Source: Manihot esculenta
Taxonomy: Eukaryota > Streptophyta > Magnoliopsida > Malpighiales > Euphorbiaceae
DNA: 64,000 nucleotides
Assembly: GCF_001659605.2 (NCBI RefSeq)
Contig: NC_035177.2
Coordinates: 4,464,611-4,528,610 of the forward strand
Direction: 5' to 3'
The first letter of the stretch is position 1; each line of letters starts with the position of its first letter. The notes beneath the pieces are model-generated. The model ran no database searches, was not told where the DNA came from, and saw nothing but the letters and a program-made list of their open reading frames with translations. Both the position numbers and the translations under genes were made by a program. Below are positions 55,751-64,000 of the stretch, in pieces.

Positions 55751-58700
55751 TGTAATACCCGGCTAGATTTAGACATCGGAATTCCTACCGTCCGGTGAAA
55801 TTTGAGGATGTCAGAGGTATCTAGAAGGGTAAGAGAAATGTTTTCTTAAATATTTTAAGTGTTTGAAGGTTTTAAGTAAGAAAGGATTTGAGTTTTAAAG
55901 AGAAAAGACCAAGGTGGCAAAGTGCAGGTTCGGCCGCCGAAGGTAAAGTTCGGCCGCCGAAAGTGTTCTAGTTTCGGCTTCCGAAGGTCATGATCGGCCC
56001 CCGAACGTTGCATGGTTTTGCATGCAGGTTTGGCTGTCGAAGGTGAGTCGGTCAACCCTCTATATCAGTGCCTCCAGTCGGTGAAATGGATAAGGATTGC
56101 CTTCTTTTCACTTCCTGAGGTGAGGCCACGTCTCCATGAGTCATCCTCATGGTTTTATCAAAGTTTTAAAGTGTTTTGTTGTGGTTTTGAAGGTTTTGAG
56201 TGCAAAAGCTAAGTTTTGAGGTTTGGTGAGTTTGAAGAGGAGTTTCTCCATATTGTTGAGTTCAGATCGTCCCGCTTCTTGTTATCAAGAGGTAAGTGAA
56301 GATTCTGAGCTTCTTGTGAGGATTTATAGAGGTTTTATGGAGGTTTTGGGTAGAGATGCATGTTTAGGTTTAAAAGTATGTTTTTGGTGTTTTGATGATG
56401 AAAGCTTGTAGCTATGTTCTGTTTGTTGTTTTTGTTGGGGTTGTAAGTTAGTTTTGGACCCCTTTGTGCATATACTTGAGTATATGGGTGTTGAGGAGTT
56501 ATGATATGCATGTGGAAGTTTTGGAATGGTTTGGGAGGCTGGTTGCTGTTGTGGGTGAGTTCTGGATGAACTCAGGTTCGGCAGCCGAAGGTACATTCGG
56601 CCGCCGAACCCTTGAAGAGGTGGCTTCGGCTGCCACAGCTTGCCCCCGAGAGGTTTTGAGGTTCGGCTCTGGAAGGGGGATTCGGCCGCTGAAGGTGCCG
56701 CCGAAGGTTAGAGACTTTCGTCTCTGGAGTAAGTTTTAGCCCCCGAACCGTGCCCCCGAAAGGGTTCGGCAGCCGAAAGTAGAGATTCGGCCGCCGAAGG
56801 TGCTTGAGTTTCGGCTCTGGAAAGGACATTCGGCCGCCGAATCTGCCGCCGAAAGTGTTATGTCCAGCCTTCCTTTGCTTGTTTTGCCTACATGTTTTGA
56901 GATTGTTCTAGAGGGGTTTTGAGGAGTTGTTTATCAGCTGTATAGCATATGTTTGGTACCTCATTTGTGTCCTCCATTGTAGGATTGGACCCGAGGAACC
57001 GAGGTGTTTAGCAGTAGTAGCTGCTTCAGAGTTAGAGGTAGCCCAGAGTTAGCCAAGCAGTGGCTACAGGTGAGTGGAACTAAACTTCATATTTGATCTT
57101 GAGAAATGACACGGTTCTAGCATGATCCATGCATCATAAAATGCCATGTTATGTATGTATTAGGTTGTATTGCATTAGAATCCACGAATATGATGCATTG
57201 CATAAGATGATATTTGTGTGGATGAATGTTGGATGATCCTTAGCCCTTGATATGAGCAGAGATACTATGAGATCAGATGAGATATGGCATGAGATAGCCA
57301 TACCAGGTCGCTCCTGGATAGGCCAGGTCGCTCCTGGTACTATGAGTTAGACAGTCAGCCTGTCAGATCAGAGCAGAGAAGACCAGGTGAGGCCTAATCG
57401 CCCCTGGCATAGTTGGACATGTTATGATGTCAGACAGTTAAGAGAAGTCCAGGTGAGGCCTAATCGCCCCTGGCGCAGTTGGACATACTACTATGTATGT
57501 AGAGGGCTATGTGTAACACCCCCTACCCGGTTGTTTAATGAACTGAGCCGGAGAAATTACATTCTATAAAAATTCTCTTATTTTTCCTTTATTTTATATT
57601 ATGTAAATCATGGGTTTTTTTTTTTTATAACCGAAAATTCGGCAGAGTTTCCTCTAAAATATGGACTTAATCCCACCTGTGAATAGTAATATCACACTTC
57701 TATCAATTTCAACCTTAACCCCCAAACTCCTTTCACCATCAATACAATTCCAATCCAGATCAAACACTTCATAAACTATCTCATTAATCTCAACACATTC
57801 CACAATCAAGTTCATATAAAAATTTACAAAATATACCCCCAGGATAGTCAATGATGTAACTCTGACTGGGTTGATGCAGATCTTGCTCTACTGTTCCTTG
57901 AATCTACAACCTGCGCGAGGAAAAATAAATTCCCCTTCTTTTCTTCAAATTCTTCTTTGAAAATATGTTGGGAGAAGATGGAGAGTTGATTAGAGATGGA
58001 AATTTGAAGCAATTTTAGAGTAGAAAGAAAAGATGGAGGAAGAGGGGTTTATGCATGTTTACGGGGAAGGAGAAGAAAATGAATGGGAAAAATAAATTCC
58101 CTTCCTCTTCTAGTCTTTTCTCCTTTCTTCTTTTCTTTTCTTTTCTTTTTTTTATTTATTTCTTTATTTTTTTTTATTTGGTTGTGCCACTTGGCTTTAA
58201 ATTAAAATTTAATTTATTATATATTTTTTTCTTTTCTTTTCTTCTTTTCTTTTCTTTTCTTTTTTTCTTTTTAATTCTTATTATTTATTTATTTTTAATG
58301 TATTTTTGGGATGTTACACTATGGTGACAAGTTCATTCTTGAGATGTTATGTTTGTGATGTGATGCATTCCATGAGAGCATGTAATGAATGAATTGTTTT
58401 ATTGTTCCTCCTCACTGGGCTATAGAGCTCATCCCACTCCCTTAACCCCAGTTTTGCAGGTTCCGAGATAGCTATGGGAAGTCAAAGTCAGCAAGCGTAA
58501 AGAAAGATATGCATGAATGTATGTTTGTAATAGCATAGTGGACATGATGTAATTAAAGGATTAGTTGTAATGTAAGGTATAGATATGTACTGTCATATAC
58601 TGGATAGACTTGTGCTTTCCCTAGTGTCTTTGCTTTAGTGTGATGTATGATTAATTCCTTGTACATGAATCCTGTTTTACGTTGCTTGATGAGAAATGTG

Positions 58701-59029
58701 TGTATCAGGCTTAATGTATGGCTTTGATGAGATACCAGTGGTTTGTGTTACAGATTAAAAGGGTTTCAATCCCTTGATCTCACAGCAGATAGTAGTCACT
58801 GGTATAGGCCCTGAGGGCCATTTCAGATTGGCATATCTGAGTAGCAGTAGTTAAGCCTGTAGAGATTAACAGGATTGTTGAGTATTTTTGATCATGTATG
58901 GGATTTATCAGGCACACAGAGAGTATAGTTGGCTTGCTACGGGTCCCGGCGGCCTTAAGCCGATCTGGATCCTAGTGCCAGTGATGGTTCAGACCGTTAC
59001 AGAGGGGTACCGGTTTCCGGGTCATTACA
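55751..59029 (+). repeat. G2 3' LTR, interrupted by a solo LTR
   Basis: Without the 807-bp insertion and its 5-bp duplication the length is 2467 bp, exactly that of the 5' LTR. Visible differences from the 5' LTR are scattered and few (for example ATTCAGAC/ATTTAGAC, CTGCCGAAG/CTGTCGAAG). The host flank of G1 gag resumes at 59030. Confidence 0.93.
57512..58318 (+). mobile_element. Solo LTR (807 bp) inside the G2 3' LTR
   Basis: It starts TGTAACACCCCCTACCCGG and ends GGGATGTTACA, flanked by the duplication CTATG (57507-57511 and 58319-58323). The empty site is seen in the 5' LTR. It comes from a different gypsy family. Its last 200 bases are a T-rich tract with repeated TTTTC; the 90-codon open frame there is an artefact of low complexity. 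Confidence 0.9.
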
Positions 59030-59034
59030 ATACC

Positions 59035-59421
59035 TCCCATCGAATACCCGGGATTCTGAGAAAAGGGTGGGTACTGGGGTGGCTGAACAAATCCCGAGGC
59101 CTGAGTGCCTCCTTGGGACTCTCCCATACCCTCCTCCGACATACTCACTCCAAGACTGCCATCCCTCCTCTGATCTACATCCATATCATCCCCCACATCC
59201 TCTGACATTCCTCCCTGAACTGTTCCCCTTACTGATCTGCTTCTGCTCATATCCAAAGACCTTCTAGGGTCTCTCACTGCTCTTTCCCTGCTAGACCTGC
59301 TAGACATTACCCTTGGCAATGCAGGGGGACGGGCACTCATGCCCTCATCCTCCGGTGGTACTCCAATCAATCGTGCACATCGACGAGTTCCTCTCATCCT
59401 GTTTACTGAAAAACAGCACAC
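59035..59421 (-). pseudogene. G1 gag, N-terminal part
   Basis: From ATG near 59397 (MRGTRRCARLIGVPPEDEGM) it runs to QNPGYSMGG, where G2 was inserted. Joined across G2 it meets SDYPNFSPYH in frame, as the uninterrupted G3 gag shows. A TTTTTCAG acceptor-like site stands just before the ATG on the minus strand. Confidence 0.88.
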
Positions 59422-59667
59422 ATCACATAAACATTCGCATCAAATGGTTCATGTACAAACACATGAACCCGCATCACATACATCACATACGTAGCATATC
59501 ATTAATGCACATGCATATAATCATGGCATTTCACATCATTATTCAAGACATGACTCTACATCCTATCCTAGTGGACATGATTTTCCTATTGTGCTTGACC
59601 TTCTAGAATATCTATGAGCCCGACACTCTAGGTCCGACCATATGAACCTAGGGCTCTGATACCAATC

Positions 59668-60889
59668 TGTAACGACCCGAAATCCGGACCGCTACCGGCG
59701 CTAGGATCCAGATCGGCTTAAGGCCGTCGGGACCCGTAGCAAGCCAAACATTCATCCTGTATACCTGTTTAATCCCATACATGATCAACAATTACATAAA
59801 ACTTTAAAAATTTCTCAGTTAATCACTCATTCATTCGTTCATTCATTCATTCTTTCATTCATTCTTTCACCAAGCTTAACCTGTGCATGCACAAATCATA
59901 ACATACATTAAGCTTGGTTTACAATAATCATCATTAAACATTTAAGATCATGTACTAGAATGGATTAACATAATACTATGGTCAAGTACAACTCTAAACT
60001 TCCATAAGCATCAATACATTACATTTCTATACTATACTTTTACATTACATCTTATTCATGTCCACATCTATCTATTACATAAAACATGACTCTACTCCTG
60101 CTGACCTCCTGGTCTACCCTGTACCTGCAAATCTGGGGGTTAAGGAAAATGGGGTGAGCTACTAGAGCCCAGTGAGCAGAATAATAAAACATTATATTTA
60201 GAGTTCATGCTATCATGAAATGCATCACAACACAAACATATCATATCAAGGATGGACTTTTCACCAATAGCCCTCTACATATCCAATCGTGCCAGAACGT
60301 AGAATGGGTCCTGGTCTTTCACTTAAACATAACATTCCAAAGTGCCAGAACGTAGAATGGGTCCTGGTCTTTCTCTTACATAGTGCCAGCGAACGTAGAA
60401 TGGGTCCCACTAGTCTTTCATTCCGTACCGTACATATCACATCATCACATCATAGATCGAGGGTTATGGATCATCCAATATCCATCCGCACCAACATAAT
60501 CATATGCAATGCAACATATTCGTGAATTCTAGTGCAAATAACCTATTATATAACATGGCAATTATGATGCATGAATCATGCTAAAACCTTCTTTATTTTG
60601 CTTAAAAACATAAAGAGTCATTCTACTCACCTTTGGCTAGCTCTGACAAGACTCTGAAGCAGCTGACTCACTGCTGGGGGCCTCGGTTCCTTGGGTCCGA
60701 ACCTACACAGGTGGACTTAAATGAGTGACTTAACATCCATGAACATGACTCTAAAATACTCTCCAAAAACCCCCTAAAACACCTGAAAACAATCACATAA
60801 ATCATGCAAAGGAAGGCTGAATAGGGCACTTTCGGCGGCAGGTTCGGCGGCCGAAAGTCCCTCCAGAGCCGAAAGTCATGCACCTTCGG
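59668..60889 (-). repeat. G1 5' LTR, partial
   Basis: It matches 42508-43731 closely, including three GTGCCAGAACGTAGAATGGG units (60289-60416) and a (CATT)n stretch. It is cut at ACCTTCGG by G3; the remaining 0.7 kb of this LTR should follow G3 outside the window. Confidence 0.9.
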
Positions 60890-61062
60890 TGTAATACCCG
60901 CCTAGACTCCGGTATCGGAATTCCTACCGTCCGGTGGAATCTCGGATGCCGGAGACCTCTAGAAGGGTAGAATCATGTTTTATAAAAATGTTTTAATGTG
61001 TTTTATGATTTTAAGTATGAAATTAAATGAGTTTTTGCATGAAATGTCATAGGAGGAAAACC

Positions 61063-61245
61063 CAGGTTCGGCCGCCGAAAGTCAAGTTCGGCCGCCGAAA
61101 GTCAAGTTCGGCCGCCGAACATGCATGCGTTTTGGAGGCACGTTAGGCCCCTGAAAGCATGAGTGAGGGAAGTCCAGGTTCGGCCGCCGAAAGTCAAGTT
61201 CGGCCGCCGAACATGGCATGGATCCGGAGGCACATTCGGCCCCCG
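61063..61245. promoter_or_regulatory. TTCGGC/GCCGAA cluster upstream of the G3 TATA box
   Basis: TTCGGCCGCCGAA occurs exactly five times (near 61066, 61087, 61108, 61179 and 61200), plus altered copies such as TTCGGCCCCCGAAC. The cluster ends about 25 bases before CTATAAAAA (61266). Spacing between the first three is 21 bases, two helical turns, which would put them on the same DNA face. Confidence 0.6.
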
Positions 61246-61265
61246 AACGTGGCCTGGCCAGCCAC

Positions 61266-61274
61266 CTATAAAAA
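61266..61274 (+). promoter_or_regulatory. TATA box of the G3 LTR
   Basis: CTATAAAAA is followed by GGGGACTTAGCCGAAATGGGCGAGC, a segment shared in position by G4 (CTATATAAGG) and by G1 and the 34209 LTR on the minus strand. Transcription, and so the R region, should start about 30 bases downstream. Confidence 0.65.
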
Positions 61275-62397
61275 GGGGACTTAGCCGAAATGGGCGAGCT
61301 TTCTCCCATTTTCGGCCACAGCAAGCTTCCGACCTTCCCTTTTGCAACTCTTGTGTTCTTCCTCCAAATCTCTTCCATTTTTCTTGAGTTTTCACCTCGC
61401 TTTGCAAGTTTTGAGCATTTAGACCAAGTTTTGGAGCTTTGAGAACTCAGGAGCTCATTTTCGTGGATCTCCAAGTTTAGGTCGTCTCCCTCTCGATCTT
61501 CAAGAGGTAAGAGCCGATCTTAAGCTCCTTTTGTGTTTTAAATAAGTTTTATGCAAGATCTATGGGTAGAGATGCATGTTTAGGCTTATTGATGAGTTTA
61601 TGGGTTTTGATGCTTGGATGAGCAATGTAGCTTGTTTATGTGTTGTTTGAAGTGTTGTAGATGGGGTATATGATAGTTTGAGACCCCTAGGTGTGTTGTA
61701 TGATGTGTATGCATGTTTTAGAACAAGTTTATGCATGATTTGAGGTTTTGGGAGGCAAGAGGTTCATGTGAACCGAGTTTCTGCCCGTTTGGCAGAAACC
61801 AGATTCGGCAGCCGAAGGAAGTTTCGGCCGCCGAACCCTCTTGTGGAGGCAGCATTCGGCTGCCGAAGCTTGCCCCCGAAAAGAGACTTTCGTCTCTGTC
61901 TGGGACTTTCGGCCGCCGAAGGTGCCGCCGAAAGTGCCTGACTTTCGGCTTTGGAGGGACTTTCGGCCGCCGAACCTGCCGCCGAAAGTGCCCTGTCCAG
62001 CCATTTCATGCATGTGTTTCTATGATTATTTCATGATGTTTAGGGGGTTTTTGGGGAGTAGATTAGAGTTACGTTCATAATGTTAGGTCCCTCATTTGAG
62101 TCCACCTGTGTAGGTTCGGACCCGAGGAACCGAGGGCCCCAGCAGTGAGATAGCTGCTTCAGAGTCTGTAGAGCTTCGGCCAGAGGTGAGTAGAATAAAC
62201 TCTTAACTTTTAAATTAAAGAAGTATAAGTTTTTGAGCATGTTCATGCATCATGGATGCCATGTGATATTAGGTTGTTTGCATTAGTGTTCACGAATATG
62301 TTGCATTGCATAATATGATGTGGATGCGGATTGGCTATTGGATGATCCTCTAGTCCTCCTATGGTATGATATGATGATGATACGGTACGGATTACCA

Positions 62398-62540
62398 GTG
62401 AGGCCCATTCTACGCCCCTGGACTATGTTAAGAGAAAGACCAGTGAGGCCCATTCTACGCCCCTGGCATATTGGAATGTTATGTTATGTTATGTATGTAA
62501 GAGAAAGACCAGTGAGGCCCATTCTACGCCCCTGGCACGA
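62398..62540. repeat. Tandem hairpin-type repeats in the G3 LTR
   Basis: GACCAGTGAGGCCCATTCTACGCCCCTGG-type units occur three times, at intervals of about 51 and 70 bases. The ends CCAG and CTGG can pair. G1 has three related units with GTAGAATGGG on the same strand of the window, in the opposite element orientation. G2 has two CCAGGTGAGGCCTAATCGCCCCTGG-type units. Confidence 0.65.
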
Positions 62541-63448
62541 TTGGACTATGTTGAGGACTATAGGTGACAATACCATCCTTATGTGATATGTTTGTGATGT
62601 GTTGCATTTCATGGAAGCATGAAATATTTTAATATATGTTTTTCGCTATTCTGCTCACTGGGCTTTATAGCTCACCCCTCTCCCCTAACCCCAGATGTGC
62701 AGGTACAGGGTAGATCAGGAGGTTAGCCAGAGTGTGGAAGTTATGTTTACGTAATAGTTAGATTGTGGACATGACAATTGTATTATGATGTAATGTAAAA
62801 GTGTTTTAAGTTATGTTATGTAATTTGAATATTGAGGATAGAGTTGTGCTTGACCAATACAGATTGTTAATCCCACTTGTATGTACATGGTCTTTATGAT
62901 ATGAGATATGAGGTTATGTTTCAACCAAGCTTATGTATGATGAGATACCCCATTGGAGCATTTGATGAGGGCTCCAGTGGAGGTTTATGTTATGCTTATG
63001 TTTATGTACAGGTTGAGCTTGGTTGTTATATGAGAATGTTTACAGGTTTATGAGTATTGTTGATCATGTATGGGATTAAACAGGATTACAGGTTATGTCA
63101 GGCTTGCTACGGTTCCCGGCGGCCTTATGCCGATCTGGATCCTAGCGCCGGTAGCGGTCCGGATTTTCGGGCTGTTACAGAGTGGTATCAGAGCCCTAGG
63201 TTATTATGGTCGGACCTAGAGTGTCGGGCTCATAGATGTTATAGCAGGTCAAGCACAATAGGAAAGGTCATGTCCACTAGGATAGGATGCGGAGTCCTGT
63301 CTTACATGATGATGTGAAATGCCATGATAATAGGCATGTGCATTAATGATATGTTATGTATGCGATGTATGTTATGAGGGTTCATGTGTGCCCACATGAA
63401 CCATATGATGCTGATGTTTGTGCTATGTGTGGTTTTTCAGAAAACAGG

Positions 63449-64000
63449 ATGAGAGGAACTCGTCGATCTGCAAGATTGACTGGAGTGCCACCTGAGGATG
63501 AGGGCATGAGCGCCCGTCCTCCAGCATTGTCTAGGGCAATGTCTAGCAGGTCTAACAGAGAAAGAGCAGTGAGAGACCCTAGAAGGTCTCTGGATCTGGG
63601 TAGAAGCAGGTCAGTACGAGGAACAGTTCAAGGAGGAATGTCAGAAGACGTGGGAGATGACATGGATGTGGACCAGAGGAGGGATGGCAGTTTGGGGATG
63701 AGTATGTCAGAGGAAGGTATGGGAGAGTCCCAAGGAGGCACTCAGGCCTCGGGTTTTGTTCAGCCACTTCATTGCCCACCTTTCTCACAGAATCCCGGGT
63801 ATTCGATGGGAGGTACATCGGATTACCCTAGTTTTAACCCGTACCCCACACAGATGCCATACCCACCATATTACCCACCATACCCACAGTACCCTATGTA
63901 TCCACCCCCACCCTATTACCCAAATTCAGCAAACCCTATCTCAGGGGATGCTGCACCTCCTCCACCACCAGCAGCACCTACTGTCCCAGAAACCCAAATA
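63449..64000 (+). CDS. G3 gag, N-terminal 184 codons (cut by window end)
   Basis: ATG 63449 begins MRGTRRSARLTGVPPEDEGM, the same start as G1 and G2 gag. It follows GGTTTTTCAG, an acceptor-like site. The visible part contains DMDVDQRRDGSLGMSMSEEG and a proline/tyrosine-rich stretch, and is open to the window end. Gag forms the particle in which the element RNA is reverse transcribed. The core and zinc knuckle should follow outside the window. Confidence 0.88.
   Translation, partial: MRGTRRSARLTGVPPEDEGMSARPPALSRAMSSRSNRERAVRDPRRSLDLGRSRSVRGTVQGGMSEDVGDDMDVDQRRDGSLGMSMSEEGMGESQGGTQASGFVQPLHCPPFSQNPGYSMGGTSDYPSFNPYPTQMPYPPYYPPYPQYPMYPPPPYYPNSANPISGDAAPPPPPAAPTVPETQI

Larger units (their letters stand above)
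49139..59029 (+). mobile_element. G2: non-autonomous gypsy element nested in G1 gag
   Basis: The target duplication ATACC (49134-49138 and 59030-59034) and two LTRs of 2467 bp (the second enlarged by a solo LTR insertion) define it. The primer site GATTGGTATCAGAGC starts at 51606, and AAAGGGGGGAAGAA precedes the 3' LTR. It has an open gag with an internal deletion, a duplicated and decayed gag-protease segment, and only shreds of pol. The LTRs are very similar, so it moved late, after pol was lost or damaged. Confidence 0.93.
42508..60889 (-). mobile_element. G1: Tekay/Del-like chromodomain gypsy element, interrupted by G2 and G3
   Basis: The 3' LTR (42508-44431) is followed on the minus strand by the polypurine tract AATAGGGGGGAAGAA and by chromodomain, integrase, RNase H, reverse transcriptase, protease and gag in reverse order. 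The 5' LTR starts at 59668 next to the primer site ATTGGTATCAGAGCC. G3 cuts it at 60889, and its remainder is outside the window. The two LTR parts I could compare (42508-43731 and 59668-60889) are nearly identical. G2 divides gag at 49138/59030. Several stops and one frameshift make this copy inactive. Confidence 0.92.
60890..63179 (+). repeat. G3 5' LTR (2290 bp)
   Basis: It has TGTAATACCC...GCTGTTACA ends. Palindrome clusters lie at 61063-61245 and 61803-61992. A TATA box CTATAAAAA is at 61266, between them. A donor-like CAAGAG/GTAAGA lies at 61507. Three units of AGTGAGGCCCATTCTACGCC are at 62398-62540. Confidence 0.9.
60890..64000 (+). mobile_element. G3: gypsy element in the G1 5' LTR, right end outside the window
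   Basis: It starts TGTAATACCCGCC directly after TTCGG of the G1 LTR (expected target duplication TTCGG, 60885-60889). The 5' LTR ends at 63179, and the primer site AGTGGTATCAGAGCCC follows from 63181. An open gag begins at 63449. Nothing in the visible part is broken, so G3 could be an intact member of the family. Confidence 0.9.

Noticed and set aside
58055..58327. 90-codon frame rich in Phe and Ser
   Set aside because: It is produced by the T-rich low-complexity tract of a solo LTR.

Overview
The window is plant nuclear DNA, most likely from a eudicot. It is AT-rich, has GT-AG introns, and carries two spliced host genes beside dense LTR retrotransposons. The species is not proved by the sequence; a Euphorbiaceae-type genome is only a guess from the style of the long-LTR Ty3/gypsy elements.

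Host genes. (1) At 2084-6688 (+), a seven-exon gene encodes a 274-residue SYP22/VAM3-type Qa-SNARE syntaxin. (2) At 30809-9614 (-), a seven-exon gene encodes a 676-residue RWD-RING-between-RING (RNF14-like) ubiquitin ligase. Both frames stay open across every exon junction I placed, so both genes look functional. Intron 4 of the ligase gene (about 16.2 kb, 27074-10923) is full of transposons.

Ligase intron 4 holds a Ty3/gypsy relic (11625-13120) and a young Copia with near-identical LTRs (Copia-I, 13140-16968, +). It also holds an old Copia (Copia-III, 17159-26224, -). Copia-III was itself entered by a 309-bp TRIM (17189-17497), a second Copia (Copia-II, 18730-23002, -) and a hAT-like MITE (25367-25839). 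Target-site duplications fix most of these boundaries.

From 31 kb to the end there is no host gene that I can see. The stretch is a nest of one chromodomain Ty3/gypsy family (Tekay/Del-like) with long LTRs. G0 is an LTR fragment at 41840. G1 (-, from 42508) sits in G0. G2 (+, 49139-59029) sits in the gag of G1. A solo LTR (57512-58318) sits in the 3' LTR of G2. G3 (+, from 60890, cut by the window end) sits in the 5' LTR of G1. Farther left lie solo or degraded LTRs of the same family, a compact 1.2-kb derivative (G4), a Copia gag relic, a LINE relic and a 1.07-kb direct duplication.

Four observations stand out. A USE plus TATA pair with the spacing of plant U6-type snRNA promoters occurs in the TRIM LTRs, in the G2 leader and in G4. 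The gypsy family has a putative leader intron that would remove the primer binding site. Its LTRs carry clusters of a TTCGGC/GCCGAA palindrome on both sides of the TATA box. G2 keeps an open gag with an in-frame deletion, has a wrecked pol, and yet has closely similar LTRs, as expected of a non-autonomous element mobilised in trans. All coordinates and comparisons were made by eye, without database searches.
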